From JADKCL01 sp031415375 (GTDB lineage Bacteria > Bacteroidota > Bacteroidia > J057 > JADKCL01): a stretch of DNA of 63,801 bases. Positions 7,451 to 17,637 of this stretch are shown piece after piece (position 1 is the first letter of the stretch; every line of letters begins with the position of its first letter). The notes beneath the pieces are model-generated. The model did not search any database, had not been told where the DNA came from, and saw only the letters and a program-made list of their open reading frames with translations. Where the stretch lies: positions 1 through 63,801 of the forward strand of contig JANORP010000104.1 in NCBI GenBank assembly GCA_031415375.1, given 5' to 3'. The translations under genes and the position numbers were made by a program.

Positions 7451-9625
7451 TTGTTGTTACAGCTGTTTGCCTATCTGAACCAAGGAATAGCTTTTCAATC
7501 AATTTCAATGTTGCGAACACCGATCGATCCAGAAAGCCAGCCAGCAGATCCCAAGCAATGGGTTCGCACAAAGTTTTGGATGTTGATGCTGTTCGTAGTG
7601 AGTATTGGATATCTTGATGCTCAATCGGATACCTGCCCCTCTACAAGACTAGGCGCCCTGAACAAGGAGGTCTTTGCCAATGTGGTCAAGGATCCTGATC
7701 CCACTTATTTCAAGGCTTGGGAGATGTTGCAACTGGCCAGGGAAGAAGGCATGCCAACGTTGGAATCTAGGGCGCATGGGTATTTATCCACCATCTGGAA
7801 TCAACGCAATCGCCTTGACAGTACCATTTTTCATTCCCGCAAGTCCTTGGAATTGTCGATCAGGTCTGGAAGTGCAGCTGAAATCTCCAATGGATACAGC
7901 ACGCTTGGCAATGCCTTGGAGACTTTTGGAGAATTGGACAGTGCTTATGCGGCCTTTGAAAATAGCTATCAATGGGGCCTCAAGTCCAACAATCGGCGGT
8001 CTATTTCACGCGGATTGCTCAACATGGGGATGGTGCAACGCACGCTGGGAGATTATTTGAAGAGCCTAAGGCACTTGCATGAGGCAGAGCGGCTGTGTCT
8101 GGAATGGAAAGCTTATCCCTTTCTTCCCAACCTCTATTGGACGATGGGGGAGGTCTATTTGCTGCTCGGCGAGGCAGATTTGGCATCGGAAAACCTGCAC
8201 AAAGCCCTTGCCAAGTCAAGGCGTTCAAAGAAGCGCTTGGTGGCGGCGCGCACGCAGCTCTCCTTGGGAACCCATGCCATGCTCATCAGGGATACTTCAG
8301 AGGCATTGTGCTGGTTCAATGCCAGCCAACAAACGGCGCGCGAAGGCCACTATCCCCGATTGGAGGCATTGGCAGCAGCCAAGATTTCCGAAACGTACCT
8401 TGCCCTTGGACGAACGGTGGATGCCATGGCTGCTGCCCAAGTGGCGGTGGTGATCGGTAGGCGTGACGATGACAAGGTGATCTTGGGTCAGGCGTTTCTG
8501 GCCTTGGGCTTGGTAGAATTGCAGCTCGGAAATTTCGAGGTTGCTTACCGCGACTGTGATCAGGCGCACGCGTTTGCGAGGCAGACTGGTCAAACCAATG
8601 AGCGGATTGCCATTTGTGAATGTCTATGGAAAAGTGCCGAGAAGGCTGGGAAGATGTCTGTCGCATTTTTCCAGCACCGTGAGTTCATCCATTTGAGAGA
8701 CAGCCTCCACAACCGTGAAGGCAACATGGAGATCGCCAGGTTTGAGGCCAATTTGCAGTATGAAAGGCAACGGGTCACCGATCGTATTTCCCAAGCCAAT
8801 CAGCGTTTGCAGCGTGAGGTGGCCTATCAAATGCAGCTCGGCATCGAAAAAGAGCGTACCCGATCATGGTGGTGGATCAGCGGATTTGCTGCAATATTGG
8901 CAGTAGGCGGTGGCCTTGCAGTGATCATTATTCGGCGACAGAACAGACGGCTTGTCACGCAAAACGGCTTGATCCAAGACCAAAACCGATCGATTCAAAA
9001 TACCTTGGAGGAAAAAGAAGTGTTGCTGCGTGAGGTACACCACCGCGTCAAAAACAACCTGCAAGTGATGGTGAGTTTGCTGGAAATGCAGGCGAGCAAA
9101 GTCGAAGACCTCAATGCGATCGAGGCCTTGCTGACCAGCAAGGGGAGGGTACAAGCCATGTCGCTGATACATAAGAAGCTGTACCAGCAAAGCAATATCA
9201 CCGACGTGAACTTTGGGGAGTATTTGACACAGCTGGTAGTGGCGATCGAGGGGCTGCATGGCGTCGGGACCAAGGTGGAGACCACCTTTGACTTGGTCGA
9301 ATGCAGGTTTGGGATCGATACTGCGGTGCCATTGGGATTGATCCTGAATGAGCTGATCACCAATGCCTACAAGTATGCCTTTGTAGGCCGCGCCGAGGGT
9401 CGATTGTCGCTGTCATTGTTGCAGAATAGCGAGGGGACCTATGACCTGGAAGTGCAAGACGATGGCAATGGGCTGCCCCAAGGATTTGATCTTGACCAAA
9501 GTGATACCATGGGATTGCAGTTGGTCGAGGGGCTGGCCAGGCAACTGAGGGGCCGGTTCATGATCGGTCGATCCCTATGGGGAGGCCCATTGTTCACTGT
9601 AAGGTTCACGCCCCAAAGCCGATGA
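7451..9625 (+). CDS. TPR sensor histidine kinase, HisKA_2/HWE-like
   Basis: This is a membrane sensor kinase. A hydrophobic export segment (FWMLMLFVVSIGYLDAQ) is followed by TPR repeats (about residues 60-430), a coiled-coil stretch, a transmembrane helix (WWWISGFAAILAVGGGLAVI), then LLREVHHRVKNNLQVMVSLL with the phospho-acceptor His530. The ATPase domain has LILNELITNAYKYAF (N box) and DDGNGLPQGF (G1 box). The TPR part is predicted to be periplasmic. The start may be ATG 7508 (19 residues later), which puts the signal segment nearer the N-terminus. The stop overlaps the next gene's ATG by 4 bases (ATGA), so the kinase and the LytTR regulator are translationally coupled. The ligand is unknown. 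Confidence 0.88.
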   Translation: MLLQLFAYLNQGIAFQSISMLRTPIDPESQPADPKQWVRTKFWMLMLFVVSIGYLDAQSDTCPSTRLGALNKEVFANVVKDPDPTYFKAWEMLQLAREEGMPTLESRAHGYLSTIWNQRNRLDSTIFHSRKSLELSIRSGSAAEISNGYSTLGNALETFGELDSAYAAFENSYQWGLKSNNRRSISRGLLNMGMVQRTLGDYLKSLRHLHEAERLCLEWKAYPFLPNLYWTMGEVYLLLGEADLASENLHKALAKSRRSKKRLVAARTQLSLGTHAMLIRDTSEALCWFNASQQTAREGHYPRLEALAAAKISETYLALGRTVDAMAAAQVAVVIGRRDDDKVILGQAFLALGLVELQLGNFEVAYRDCDQAHAFARQTGQTNERIAICECLWKSAEKAGKMSVAFFQHREFIHLRDSLHNREGNMEIARFEANLQYERQRVTDRISQANQRLQREVAYQMQLGIEKERTRSWWWISGFAAILAVGGGLAVIIIRRQNRRLVTQNGLIQDQNRSIQNTLEEKEVLLREVHHRVKNNLQVMVSLLEMQASKVEDLNAIEALLTSKGRVQAMSLIHKKLYQQSNITDVNFGEYLTQLVVAIEGLHGVGTKVETTFDLVECRFGIDTAVPLGLILNELITNAYKYAFVGRAEGRLSLSLLQNSEGTYDLEVQDDGNGLPQGFDLDQSDTMGLQLVEGLARQLRGRFMIGRSLWGGPLFTVRFTPQSR

Positions 9626-10311
9626 ATACAAAGCGCATTTTGATTGTCGAGGATGAGTTTATCATCGCCCAAAACCTCAAGCATATCCTGCGGGAGCTGG
9701 GTTATGTGGTCTCAGGTCATGCTTTTGACGCAGGGCAGGCCTTGGACATCTTGCGCAAAGGGGAGACCGATCTCGCCTTGCTCGATATCAATCTGGGCGC
9801 AGGGATAGATGGCATCCAACTCGCAGCACAGATGCGTCGCGACTTTGCCCTGCCTTTCATTTTCCTCACCTCGCATTCAGACAAGCAGACCATTGAGCGG
9901 GCCAAGGAGGTTTATCCAGCGGGATTTTTGGTCAAACCCTTCAATGCCAGTGAGATTTTCCCAGCCATCGAGATCGCCATGGCCAATGTGCAGCAGGAGA
10001 GTGCCCGCGATCACCTGTTTGTAAAGGTCGGGACAACCCTGAAAAAGGTCTTTTTCAGCGAGATCACGATCTTGAAGGCCGATCGGGTGTATGTGGAGGT
10101 GTATCGCAAGGGCCTGCCCATGCTCATCGTGCGGGAAAGCCTCCATGTATGGGAGCAAAAATTACCACTGGAATTCATGCGTGTCAACCGCAGCAACATC
10201 ATCCATTTGGCCTACGTCGATGCGGTCGCCGTGACTACAGTCGTTGTCGATGGGAAGGAGATCGCCATCAACAAGCAGGTGAGGGAAGAGATTTTGGTAA
10301 GAATCGGGTAA
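9622..10311 (+). CDS. LytTR-family response regulator
   Basis: The receiver domain (about residues 1-120) starts MNTKRILIVEDEFIIAQNL, with the phospho-acceptor Asp55 in ALLDINLGAGIDG, FLTSHSD and a conserved Lys in GFLVKPF. A LytTR DNA-binding domain follows (about 130-229: FVKVGTTLKKVFFSEITILKA, then FMRVNRSNIIHL). I chose ATG 9622, which overlaps the kinase stop, over an upstream frame extension. It is the partner of the kinase at 7451. LytTR regulators often act on nearby genes, so the large exported-protein operon starting at 10505 is a reasonable target, though no repeated binding site was confirmed. Confidence 0.92.
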   Translation: MNTKRILIVEDEFIIAQNLKHILRELGYVVSGHAFDAGQALDILRKGETDLALLDINLGAGIDGIQLAAQMRRDFALPFIFLTSHSDKQTIERAKEVYPAGFLVKPFNASEIFPAIEIAMANVQQESARDHLFVKVGTTLKKVFFSEITILKADRVYVEVYRKGLPMLIVRESLHVWEQKLPLEFMRVNRSNIIHLAYVDAVAVTTVVVDGKEIAINKQVREEILVRIG

Positions 10312-10504
10312 GATATTGGCATACGGGCCATCCTGTGACCAGCGGTCTCTAGAATTGATGGGCGCAACGGTGCGGAAAGATCATCTTTTTTGGGAACATC
10401 ATTTACATGATTCGGAACATCGGCGAGGATTGTGACAATTTTAGCTGTACCTTTATTGCCTGCAACTATTACCGGATTGTTCAATTTTTTTCTTCGACCG
10501 AACT

Positions 10505-12181
10505 TTGGATAGGAGTTTAATTATAGGCTGTGCCCTGATGTTGTGCCAAAGCTTGCTGTGGGCGCAAGGAGGAGAATTTGACTTCAAGCATCCCATCAAG
10601 GTCTCTGGCGGGGCGAATGTAAACACTGGGTTTTACACGTCTTTTGGTGCTCCCAACCGCCGTCCGCCATTTACTTATGCCCTACAAGCCAATCTCAATT
10701 TCAAGCTCTTGGGGGTGATCGATGCCCCTTTCAGCGCCAGCTTCAGTCAGCAGCAGGCAGGGTTCACGCAGCCCTTCAACCAAGTGGGCATCTCTCCCAA
10801 ATACAAGTGGGCCACGGCCCATATCGGGTGGCGCAGCATGAACTTCAGCGACTTCACGCTCGCGGGGCATACTTTCTTGGGCGGCGGGGTCGATCTTACA
10901 CCCAAGAATTGGAAAATTTCGGCGATGGCCGGCCGTTTCAAGAAACCCGTCGAGGAGGCCGATGCCCTGGCGAATGGCGCGACGACCACCTACAAGCGCA
11001 TGGGCGTAGGCCTCATGGTCGGCTATGAGAAAAATGGCAATGGCATCGAAGGCTCCATCTTCACGGCCAAGGACCAAATCAATTCCATCGCCACACCCGT
11101 CGCCAATGCCGACGTGACGCCCGAGCAGGGTCTTGTAATGGGCATCAAGGGCAAGAAAAAACTCGGCAAGAAGCTCGACATCGAAGCCGAATATGCGCAG
11201 AGCGCCGTCACCCGCGACACCCGTGGGCCCATCGCGAGCCTCGAAGGCGGCAGTAGCCTCGCCTATTTCGGGCCATTGTTCCAGCAGCGCAGCGGCTCGG
11301 CAAGCCATGCCGCTTACCAAGGCAAGATCGGCTACAAGGCAAAAGCATTTAACCTCGGCCTCAAATACAAGCACATCGACACCGACTACCGCACGCTCGG
11401 CGCCTACTTCTTCAACAACGATGTCGAGGACGCCACCTTGAATGGCTCCACATCGCTCTTCAAGCAAAAGGTAAGCCTCAGCGCCAGTGTCGGCGGGCAA
11501 AGGAATGATCTTGCCAAGATCAAGGCAACTCGAAGCTCTCGTCTCATTTACAGCGGCAACATCGGCTATGCCCCTAGCCAAGCCTGGAATTTCAGCCTCA
11601 ACGGCAGCAATTTCAGCTCATTTCTCAGGGTAGATCAAAACATCCTCACCGACTCACTCAACTTTTACCAAGTCACGCGCAATCTTGCGATGAATGCCAT
11701 GCACAGCTTTGGCGCAGACGAGGCCAAGCAGAGCATAAGCGGCAATGTGAGCTACCAAAACGCCGTGGGCCGCAAGGAATACAGCATTGTGCCCGAGAAT
11801 ACGACCGATTTCTACAACCTGGCATTGGCCCATACCCTCAAGAAAAAATCGCTTGGCCTCGACTTCAACACCATGCTGAGCTATACCCATACCATTTTGC
11901 CGGGCGCGACCACGACCTTCATGGGACCGACATTTGGCGTGTCGAAGGGATTGTTGAAGAAAAAAGCTAAATTGACGTTCCGCACATCGTTTCAGACGGT
12001 ATTTAACAATGCTGCCCTGAGTTCGACGGTGTGGACCAACCGCCTCAATGGCACATATAAGGTTGGTGAGCACCATGGCATCACAGCCAGCATCGATTTC
12101 CTGCGGAAGTCGGCCTATGCCACCAACGCCACCAAGCTCTCCGAGATGCGCGGCACGATCGGATACTCTTTCAACTTCTAA
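10505..12181 (+). CDS. Putative outer-membrane beta-barrel protein, first gene of surface locus
   Basis: This 558-residue exported protein has a signal peptide (LIIGCALMLCQSLLWAQ). Many amphipathic strands follow, each ending in aromatic residues, and the C-terminus GYSFNF ends in Phe as outer-membrane barrels do. No plug or TonB box is obvious, so a receptor of the SusC type is unlikely. The start codon used is TTG 10505; ATG 10538 would cut into the signal peptide. The next gene begins 3 bases after its stop, so it heads the long operon. It could anchor or secrete the following 1802-residue protein. No named family was recognised. Confidence 0.72.
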   Translation: MDRSLIIGCALMLCQSLLWAQGGEFDFKHPIKVSGGANVNTGFYTSFGAPNRRPPFTYALQANLNFKLLGVIDAPFSASFSQQQAGFTQPFNQVGISPKYKWATAHIGWRSMNFSDFTLAGHTFLGGGVDLTPKNWKISAMAGRFKKPVEEADALANGATTTYKRMGVGLMVGYEKNGNGIEGSIFTAKDQINSIATPVANADVTPEQGLVMGIKGKKKLGKKLDIEAEYAQSAVTRDTRGPIASLEGGSSLAYFGPLFQQRSGSASHAAYQGKIGYKAKAFNLGLKYKHIDTDYRTLGAYFFNNDVEDATLNGSTSLFKQKVSLSASVGGQRNDLAKIKATRSSRLIYSGNIGYAPSQAWNFSLNGSNFSSFLRVDQNILTDSLNFYQVTRNLAMNAMHSFGADEAKQSISGNVSYQNAVGRKEYSIVPENTTDFYNLALAHTLKKKSLGLDFNTMLSYTHTILPGATTTFMGPTFGVSKGLLKKKAKLTFRTSFQTVFNNAALSSTVWTNRLNGTYKVGEHHGITASIDFLRKSAYATNATKLSEMRGTIGYSFNF

Positions 12182-12184
12182 GCA

Positions 12185-15100
12185 ATGAGAATGCCAGCAT
12201 CACATATCACCTCGCTTTTCAAGCTCAGCAAAGTTGGCTTTGTCATCGCCATCGCTCTGGCCCTCTCTCTCACTCTCCCACTCACACTGAAAGCACAGGC
12301 TTATCCAGCCATCATTCAGCTCTCGGTGCAGCCGCCTTATTCGCCCTACCTCACCGACCTCATGCAGCCGGGGCAAGAGCGCATTCAGCTGAATGTGAAT
12401 TTTCTGGATCAATCAGAACCCTCTTGGGATGCCAAAATCAGGTTGTCGATCGAGGGCAATGGTTTGCTGCTCAAGACCTCGCGCCAATATTATCAAGCGG
12501 TGACGCTCTCGCCCGGCCCCAACCTCATCGATGCTGTGCAGATCGAGCAATTGCTCGACTTCAGCAAGATGGACGTGCAGGGCGCGAACAAAAACGACTT
12601 GGTGAATGCAGGCCGCCTTCCTGAGGGCACCTATACCTTTTGCGTCGAGGTCCTCGACGCCGGCCGCGAGGTTGCATTTGCACTGCCGGGCTGCTATACC
12701 GCAACCCTCATCCAAAACAATCCGCCGCAGCTCGTGTCGCCACTTTGCGACGCCGTCATTTCCGCAGCCGGTGGCCAAAACATCCAGTTCAACTGGATCC
12801 CGATGCACGATCCCTCGATCCAGGTGCGCTATGAGATGAAACTCGTGCAGGTGCCGCAGGGCATGAACGTGAACGATGCCATCAACGGCACCTCGTTCCC
12901 GATCCTCGATTGGCTGGAGATCAACTCGACGAGCTTTACCTACGGTCCCGAGCAATTGCCCTTGGACCTGAACCAAAAATATGCCTTCCAGATCCGCGTG
13001 GTCGATGTGAATGGCCTCACGACGTTTGAGAATGACGGCAAGGCGCCCGTGTGCTGGTTTACCTACGGTTACAGCAACGACGGCACCATCGACCTCACAG
13101 CACCCGCCAACCAAGGCCGCGTCGATGATCCAGAAAAGGTAGATTTCGCTTGGTCTGGTCCAAGCAATGCCGTGAGCGGGCAACAGCTCAAATACCACAT
13201 CAAGGTAGTGAAGCTCGCTGCGGGCGAGCGCGTGACCAACCAAGCTGCCGCAGCCGCCTACATGGATCGCACGCAGGGCCTCTGGTACGACGATTCGACC
13301 GACATCATGCCCAATATCTACGGTGGCAACATCACCGTCGAGCAGCCGCTGGAACCCGATGCCTACTATGCTTGGCAAGTGAAATCCAGCACCGACGGTT
13401 TCAAAACCGCCAAATCGGAAATCTGGGAGTTCAGGGCACCGCCTGTCGTCTATTCATTTTGGGCCGCCGACGGTGCCTACATGATCACTGTCGATAACAC
13501 GACCAACATCACCAAAGTAAGCCCGACCAAATACAGCAACCTCGCTGGCTCGGGCAAGGTCGTCTTGGCACCTGGTGAACAGCCGACCGAGGTGAGCTAT
13601 ACCGGCCTCACCGTCGAGATGGTCGCCAACAAGTGGGTGCTCAAGGTCGGCGAGGTCGTGGTGCCCAAGACCGAAACCAAGGAGCTCGACATGGGCGACT
13701 ATGGCGACGGCACCTACGACATCAATGCTTGGGTGCTCACGAGCATGGAGTTTTTGGCACAGGGTCAGGTGAAATGGCATTTTCCCTTGTCGGTGAATGC
13801 GCCGGGCAATGCCATGGTGGTCTCGGCTGAAAATGTGCGCCTCAATTACCTGAACAAAATCCTGAGTGGCGCGGTCGCATTTGCTGAAAACCAAAGCTAT
13901 GACCTTTTGATTCCCATGGGATTCAAGGTCAAATACAAGGCTCCCTCGCAGTTTATTGTGGCACCGGGGGGCGTCACGACCTTGAAAATGGCGGGCAATG
14001 TTTACTTCCCCGGCAGCCTCAAGACGGTGTCGGGCGATCCATTCTCCGTGCCGTTTGAAAATGTCTCCAATCCTTGGTACATGGTCGTGGAGCGGCAGGC
14101 TGGTGGAGAGAAATTGGTCTTGTTCTCGGCGACCAAAATGACCTTGCAACCCAAGAGCTTTGTAGTCGATTTCTCGGGTTCACAATCTCCAGCGGGTATT
14201 TTCTCGGGTCAGCCAGACTGGGTCGGTGTGTACATCACGGAATACAACATTTTCCTCCCCACCGATTTTGACGAGAAGAGCCAACTGAGCCTCACCGAGC
14301 AGCAAGTGCTCACCTACGTTGCAGGCACGCCGGGTTTCCAGCCGAGCTGGATCACCGCTGGGGGACTCAATCTGGATCTCACGGCGGCTTTCGAGCATGA
14401 AAATGCAGCGCCCTACTATGCCCGCATCAACACCTTCCAAGGCAAGTTTTCCAGCTTGCGCCTGAAAATCGAGGACAATTCGCTCAGCGACAGCAAGTTT
14501 GTCGGCTTCCTCAAGGTGCCCTTTCTCGATGCCCAACGCAAGCTCGACTGGGTGGCCCCGATCGCGGGCAATGGCATCCAAGCCGCCTATTTCAACGAGG
14601 ATTCGCTCAAGGCATTCTCCAAGACCTACAATCCGCTGGACACGCTGAGCAAGGTAAAGCTCGACATCAACCAAGCGGTGTTTGAGGGCGGCGACCACAT
14701 CAAGATGAATGTGGACTTGGAATGGCCCAAGATGCAAGTGAAGCTTGATAATGCACCGGGTCTCAAAGTCTGGGGCAACAATGAGATCGGCTTCAACGAG
14801 CCCAATGGCAAGCGCGACCTCGCCACACAGGTGCCGGTGAGCCTAGGCGGCATGAGCGGCGTGGCCGATGCGGTCGGTGCCTTCTATGAAAATGGCGTCT
14901 ATGGCTTCACGATGTTCACGCAAGTGAATCTGCCGGGCGGCGTGACCTGCCCCGGTGCGCCGATCAAGGTTTCGGTGGCAGGTACAGGCGGTGCCGCTGC
15001 CCCCAACATCGTCTTCACGCGGGTCGATGGCAAGACGCAGTCGGCCAAATTCAGAATCGGCCCCATCAAGCTCGTCATGAGCAATAGCCTCGTGGACATG

Positions 15101-17593
15101 GATGTGTTTGCAGACTATATCGATGACGACCCAGTGTTTGGGACGCGTTTTGAGGCCAAGGGCAATGTGATGATCAAGCAGCCCGATCCCATCGTGGCGA
15201 CGGCCCGCGTGGTCATTTCCCAAAAAGACGGCACCAAATTCTGGTATTTGCGCTGCGCTGCCCAGGGTCTGAACAAGGTGATCGAGGCCTATCCTGCCTT
15301 TTCGCTCAACGGATTTGACTTCCAAGCCTACCACAATTTGGCGGCTCCAACGGGCATGGCCTTCGCCCAGCCCAACCAATTCAAGGACTTCTGGGACCTG
15401 AACCAGGCCTCCAACGGTGTCAATTGTATCGATGGCTTGCAGGTGACGGCGGGCGTGGCGCTCGGCATGTATGGCAAGCTCGGCTTGCACGACACGCCGA
15501 GCGGCAAGAAGCAAAAAAGTGGCCCGATCAAGATCACTGAGGGCATGCCGAGCATCGGCGACATCATGCCCAACATTCCCGGTCTTTGCGACCTGCAATA
15601 CAAGGGCAAGAGCGTCTGCTCCTATATCAAGTGGCCGTGGGAAGGGCTGAGCCTTTGCGACATCCACGTTCCTTACTTGGAAAATGGGGCGATCAAAACC
15701 AAGAGCTGGTGCGATGTCGATCTGTTCAAGGTGAATTGGCCGTCTTTGCAGTTTTGCGACTTGCGCCTGGCCAGCGGCAAAAAACTGGGCGACTATACCC
15801 TCGGCGAATTGGGATTCTCTGAAATCAATATCTGCGACCTCAAACTGCCCAATGGCTCAGGCATCTGCGAATTTTTTGACATCGGCGGCAAGTTTTGCGA
15901 CATCAAAGACGCCAATGGTCCCCTGTGCAACAAGAAGCTTTGCAGCCTCATGCCTGCACTGCCGCCCGTATGTGAATGGAAATTTCCAGGCATCAAGCCG
16001 CTCTGCAACTTCAACATCGGCGACATCATCCCCAAGGTGGACCTTTGCGACTTCGTGACTCAAGCAGGCGGTCACTCCGTCTTTTGCGACTGGAGCTGGC
16101 CCGACATTTTCCCCGACATCCCCAACCCTTGCGACTTCCGCCTGCCCAACGGCACGAAGCTTTGCGAAATCACTGCCAACTGGTGCGACATCATCGTGCC
16201 GGTGTCGCGCAATGGCTCCATCCAGCAGGTGCCACTCTGCCAGGTGAAGTGGTGGGAAATGGACTGGCCCAATGTCAATGTCTGCGAATGGAAGATCAAT
16301 GGACAGTCGCTCTGCAATGTGAACTTCAAGTTTTGCGACTTGCGCTTCCCGCTCACCGATGAGAAACCCTGCGACCTCATCCCCAATTTCTGCGACCTCG
16401 TCGAGCCGATCTCGGGCAAGAAGTTTTGCCAGATGAGCATCTTCGACATCAACTGGCCCAATTTCAACTTTTGCGACCTCAAGTGGCCCAATTCCAGCCG
16501 CAAGCTATGCGACATCAGTTTCAAATATTGCGACCTGAAGAATCCGCTGAATGGGCAGGAGCCACCGCTGTGCAACATCAACTGGCGCAAATTCCTTCCA
16601 AGCATCCCCAATATCTGCGACATGGAGCTCAAGATGCCCGATGGCTCCACCAAAAAGCTGTGCAGCATCGGCCTGAACATCGAAATCCCAAGCATCTGCG
16701 ACCTAAAACTGGTCGACGACCTCGAGCTGTGCAAGATCAAGCTGCCCAATTACAACCTGCCGCCGATGCCCAATCTGCCTCCGATACCGAGCATCCCCGG
16801 CTTGCCTGAAAACATGTACCAATGGATGTTCATGGCGGGCTTGCGCGTGGAGATCCAAAACAGTGGCGCGATCAGCAAGATCGCGATGGATGGCAATGGC
16901 TGGTTTTTTACCTACCGTTTGGATCCGAATTCGTCTTACTTGGCACGCGGCTTTGGGGGAATGGAGATTTATCCACAGCAGAAAAAAATGGAGTTTCACC
17001 TGCAGGGTGAATCTGGTGCCGTGAAGACCGACATCGGCACGATCAAGCCGATCTGCGCGACTGGTAAGATCGACGGCTTTTTCTCACGCAGTGATTGGGC
17101 GATCGATGTGGGCACCAAAAATGATCCGCTGACGGTCGAGCTGGGGTGTGTGAGCGCACTGAGCAGCAGTGGCTACATCAAGGCGCGGCCCTCGGGCCTG
17201 CTCGCCCACGGCGAGATCAACAAGCATGCCGAGACCAGTGGCGGATTTGACGCCGGCATCGGGGAAATCGACTTTTGGGCGAAGGCTCACCTCGATGTCG
17301 CCATGGAAATCGGTCTGTCATTTGACGATCCTGCGATCTTTGGCTCGATCGCTGCCGATGCAGGCGCCTCGGCGGGGGTGGATGTCACGGCGTTGGGCGA
17401 GACCGACAGCTATGAATTTGCCAGCGTAAATGTGAGCGGTGAACTCAGCTTCAAGATCGATGACAATCTGTGCATGGCTGGCAAGCTCAGAGGAGAAGTG
17501 AGCATATTGGGCGCTGGCATCGATCTCACGGTCGGTGTCGAAGTGAAAAACGGATCGGTGAGCTTTCCGGAGGATCCTGACAGATGTTATTGA
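12185..17593 (+). CDS. Giant exported protein with a 32-cysteine repeat region
   Basis: This 1802-residue protein has a signal peptide (ALALSLTLPLTLKAQ). The N-terminal ~280 residues include LPEGTYTFCVEVLDAGR, NNPPQLVSPLCD and NIQFNWIPMHDPS, then Ig/FN3-like repeats. From memory this resembles what some pipelines call a TANFOR domain; that needs checking. The middle (about 430-1130) is beta-rich and unrecognised. Residues 1135-1516 hold 32 cysteines in a regular pattern (see separate entry). A Pro-rich hinge (NLPPMPNLPPIPSIPGLP) leads to a beta-rich C-terminal domain ending PDRCY. There is no T9SS sorting domain, so the export route beyond the periplasm is unclear. Gene order (barrel before, FN3 protein after) suggests a surface assembly. 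Confidence 0.85.
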   Translation: MRMPASHITSLFKLSKVGFVIAIALALSLTLPLTLKAQAYPAIIQLSVQPPYSPYLTDLMQPGQERIQLNVNFLDQSEPSWDAKIRLSIEGNGLLLKTSRQYYQAVTLSPGPNLIDAVQIEQLLDFSKMDVQGANKNDLVNAGRLPEGTYTFCVEVLDAGREVAFALPGCYTATLIQNNPPQLVSPLCDAVISAAGGQNIQFNWIPMHDPSIQVRYEMKLVQVPQGMNVNDAINGTSFPILDWLEINSTSFTYGPEQLPLDLNQKYAFQIRVVDVNGLTTFENDGKAPVCWFTYGYSNDGTIDLTAPANQGRVDDPEKVDFAWSGPSNAVSGQQLKYHIKVVKLAAGERVTNQAAAAAYMDRTQGLWYDDSTDIMPNIYGGNITVEQPLEPDAYYAWQVKSSTDGFKTAKSEIWEFRAPPVVYSFWAADGAYMITVDNTTNITKVSPTKYSNLAGSGKVVLAPGEQPTEVSYTGLTVEMVANKWVLKVGEVVVPKTETKELDMGDYGDGTYDINAWVLTSMEFLAQGQVKWHFPLSVNAPGNAMVVSAENVRLNYLNKILSGAVAFAENQSYDLLIPMGFKVKYKAPSQFIVAPGGVTTLKMAGNVYFPGSLKTVSGDPFSVPFENVSNPWYMVVERQAGGEKLVLFSATKMTLQPKSFVVDFSGSQSPAGIFSGQPDWVGVYITEYNIFLPTDFDEKSQLSLTEQQVLTYVAGTPGFQPSWITAGGLNLDLTAAFEHENAAPYYARINTFQGKFSSLRLKIEDNSLSDSKFVGFLKVPFLDAQRKLDWVAPIAGNGIQAAYFNEDSLKAFSKTYNPLDTLSKVKLDINQAVFEGGDHIKMNVDLEWPKMQVKLDNAPGLKVWGNNEIGFNEPNGKRDLATQVPVSLGGMSGVADAVGAFYENGVYGFTMFTQVNLPGGVTCPGAPIKVSVAGTGGAAAPNIVFTRVDGKTQSAKFRIGPIKLVMSNSLVDMDVFADYIDDDPVFGTRFEAKGNVMIKQPDPIVATARVVISQKDGTKFWYLRCAAQGLNKVIEAYPAFSLNGFDFQAYHNLAAPTGMAFAQPNQFKDFWDLNQASNGVNCIDGLQVTAGVALGMYGKLGLHDTPSGKKQKSGPIKITEGMPSIGDIMPNIPGLCDLQYKGKSVCSYIKWPWEGLSLCDIHVPYLENGAIKTKSWCDVDLFKVNWPSLQFCDLRLASGKKLGDYTLGELGFSEINICDLKLPNGSGICEFFDIGGKFCDIKDANGPLCNKKLCSLMPALPPVCEWKFPGIKPLCNFNIGDIIPKVDLCDFVTQAGGHSVFCDWSWPDIFPDIPNPCDFRLPNGTKLCEITANWCDIIVPVSRNGSIQQVPLCQVKWWEMDWPNVNVCEWKINGQSLCNVNFKFCDLRFPLTDEKPCDLIPNFCDLVEPISGKKFCQMSIFDINWPNFNFCDLKWPNSSRKLCDISFKYCDLKNPLNGQEPPLCNINWRKFLPSIPNICDMELKMPDGSTKKLCSIGLNIEIPSICDLKLVDDLELCKIKLPNYNLPPMPNLPPIPSIPGLPENMYQWMFMAGLRVEIQNSGAISKIAMDGNGWFFTYRLDPNSSYLARGFGGMEIYPQQKKMEFHLQGESGAVKTDIGTIKPICATGKIDGFFSRSDWAIDVGTKNDPLTVELGCVSALSSSGYIKARPSGLLAHGEINKHAETSGGFDAGIGEIDFWAKAHLDVAMEIGLSFDDPAIFGSIAADAGASAGVDVTALGETDSYEFASVNVSGELSFKIDDNLCMAGKLRGEVSILGAGIDLTVGVEVKNGSVSFPEDPDRCY
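15587..16731 (+). repeat. Cysteine-ladder protein repeat (C-[DENSQ]-hydrophobic), 32 copies
   Basis: Inside the 1802-residue protein (residues 1135-1516) there are 32 cysteines in 382 residues. Every one is followed by a polar residue (Asp 18, Glu 4, Asn 4, Ser 3, Gln 2, Lys 1) and then usually a hydrophobic one. Typical units are CDLKLPNGSGIC, CDFRLPNGTKLC and CDLKWPNSSRKLC, alternating with W/P-rich linkers such as DINWPNFNF. Spacing is mostly 10-18 residues. I know of no named family with this pattern. A stacked beta-solenoid with disulfide or metal ladders is an inference. Confidence 0.8.
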
Positions 17594-17637
17594 TGCGAAC
17601 AACGATTGCGCGAAAGCAGCAGTCTGAAAAGAATAGA

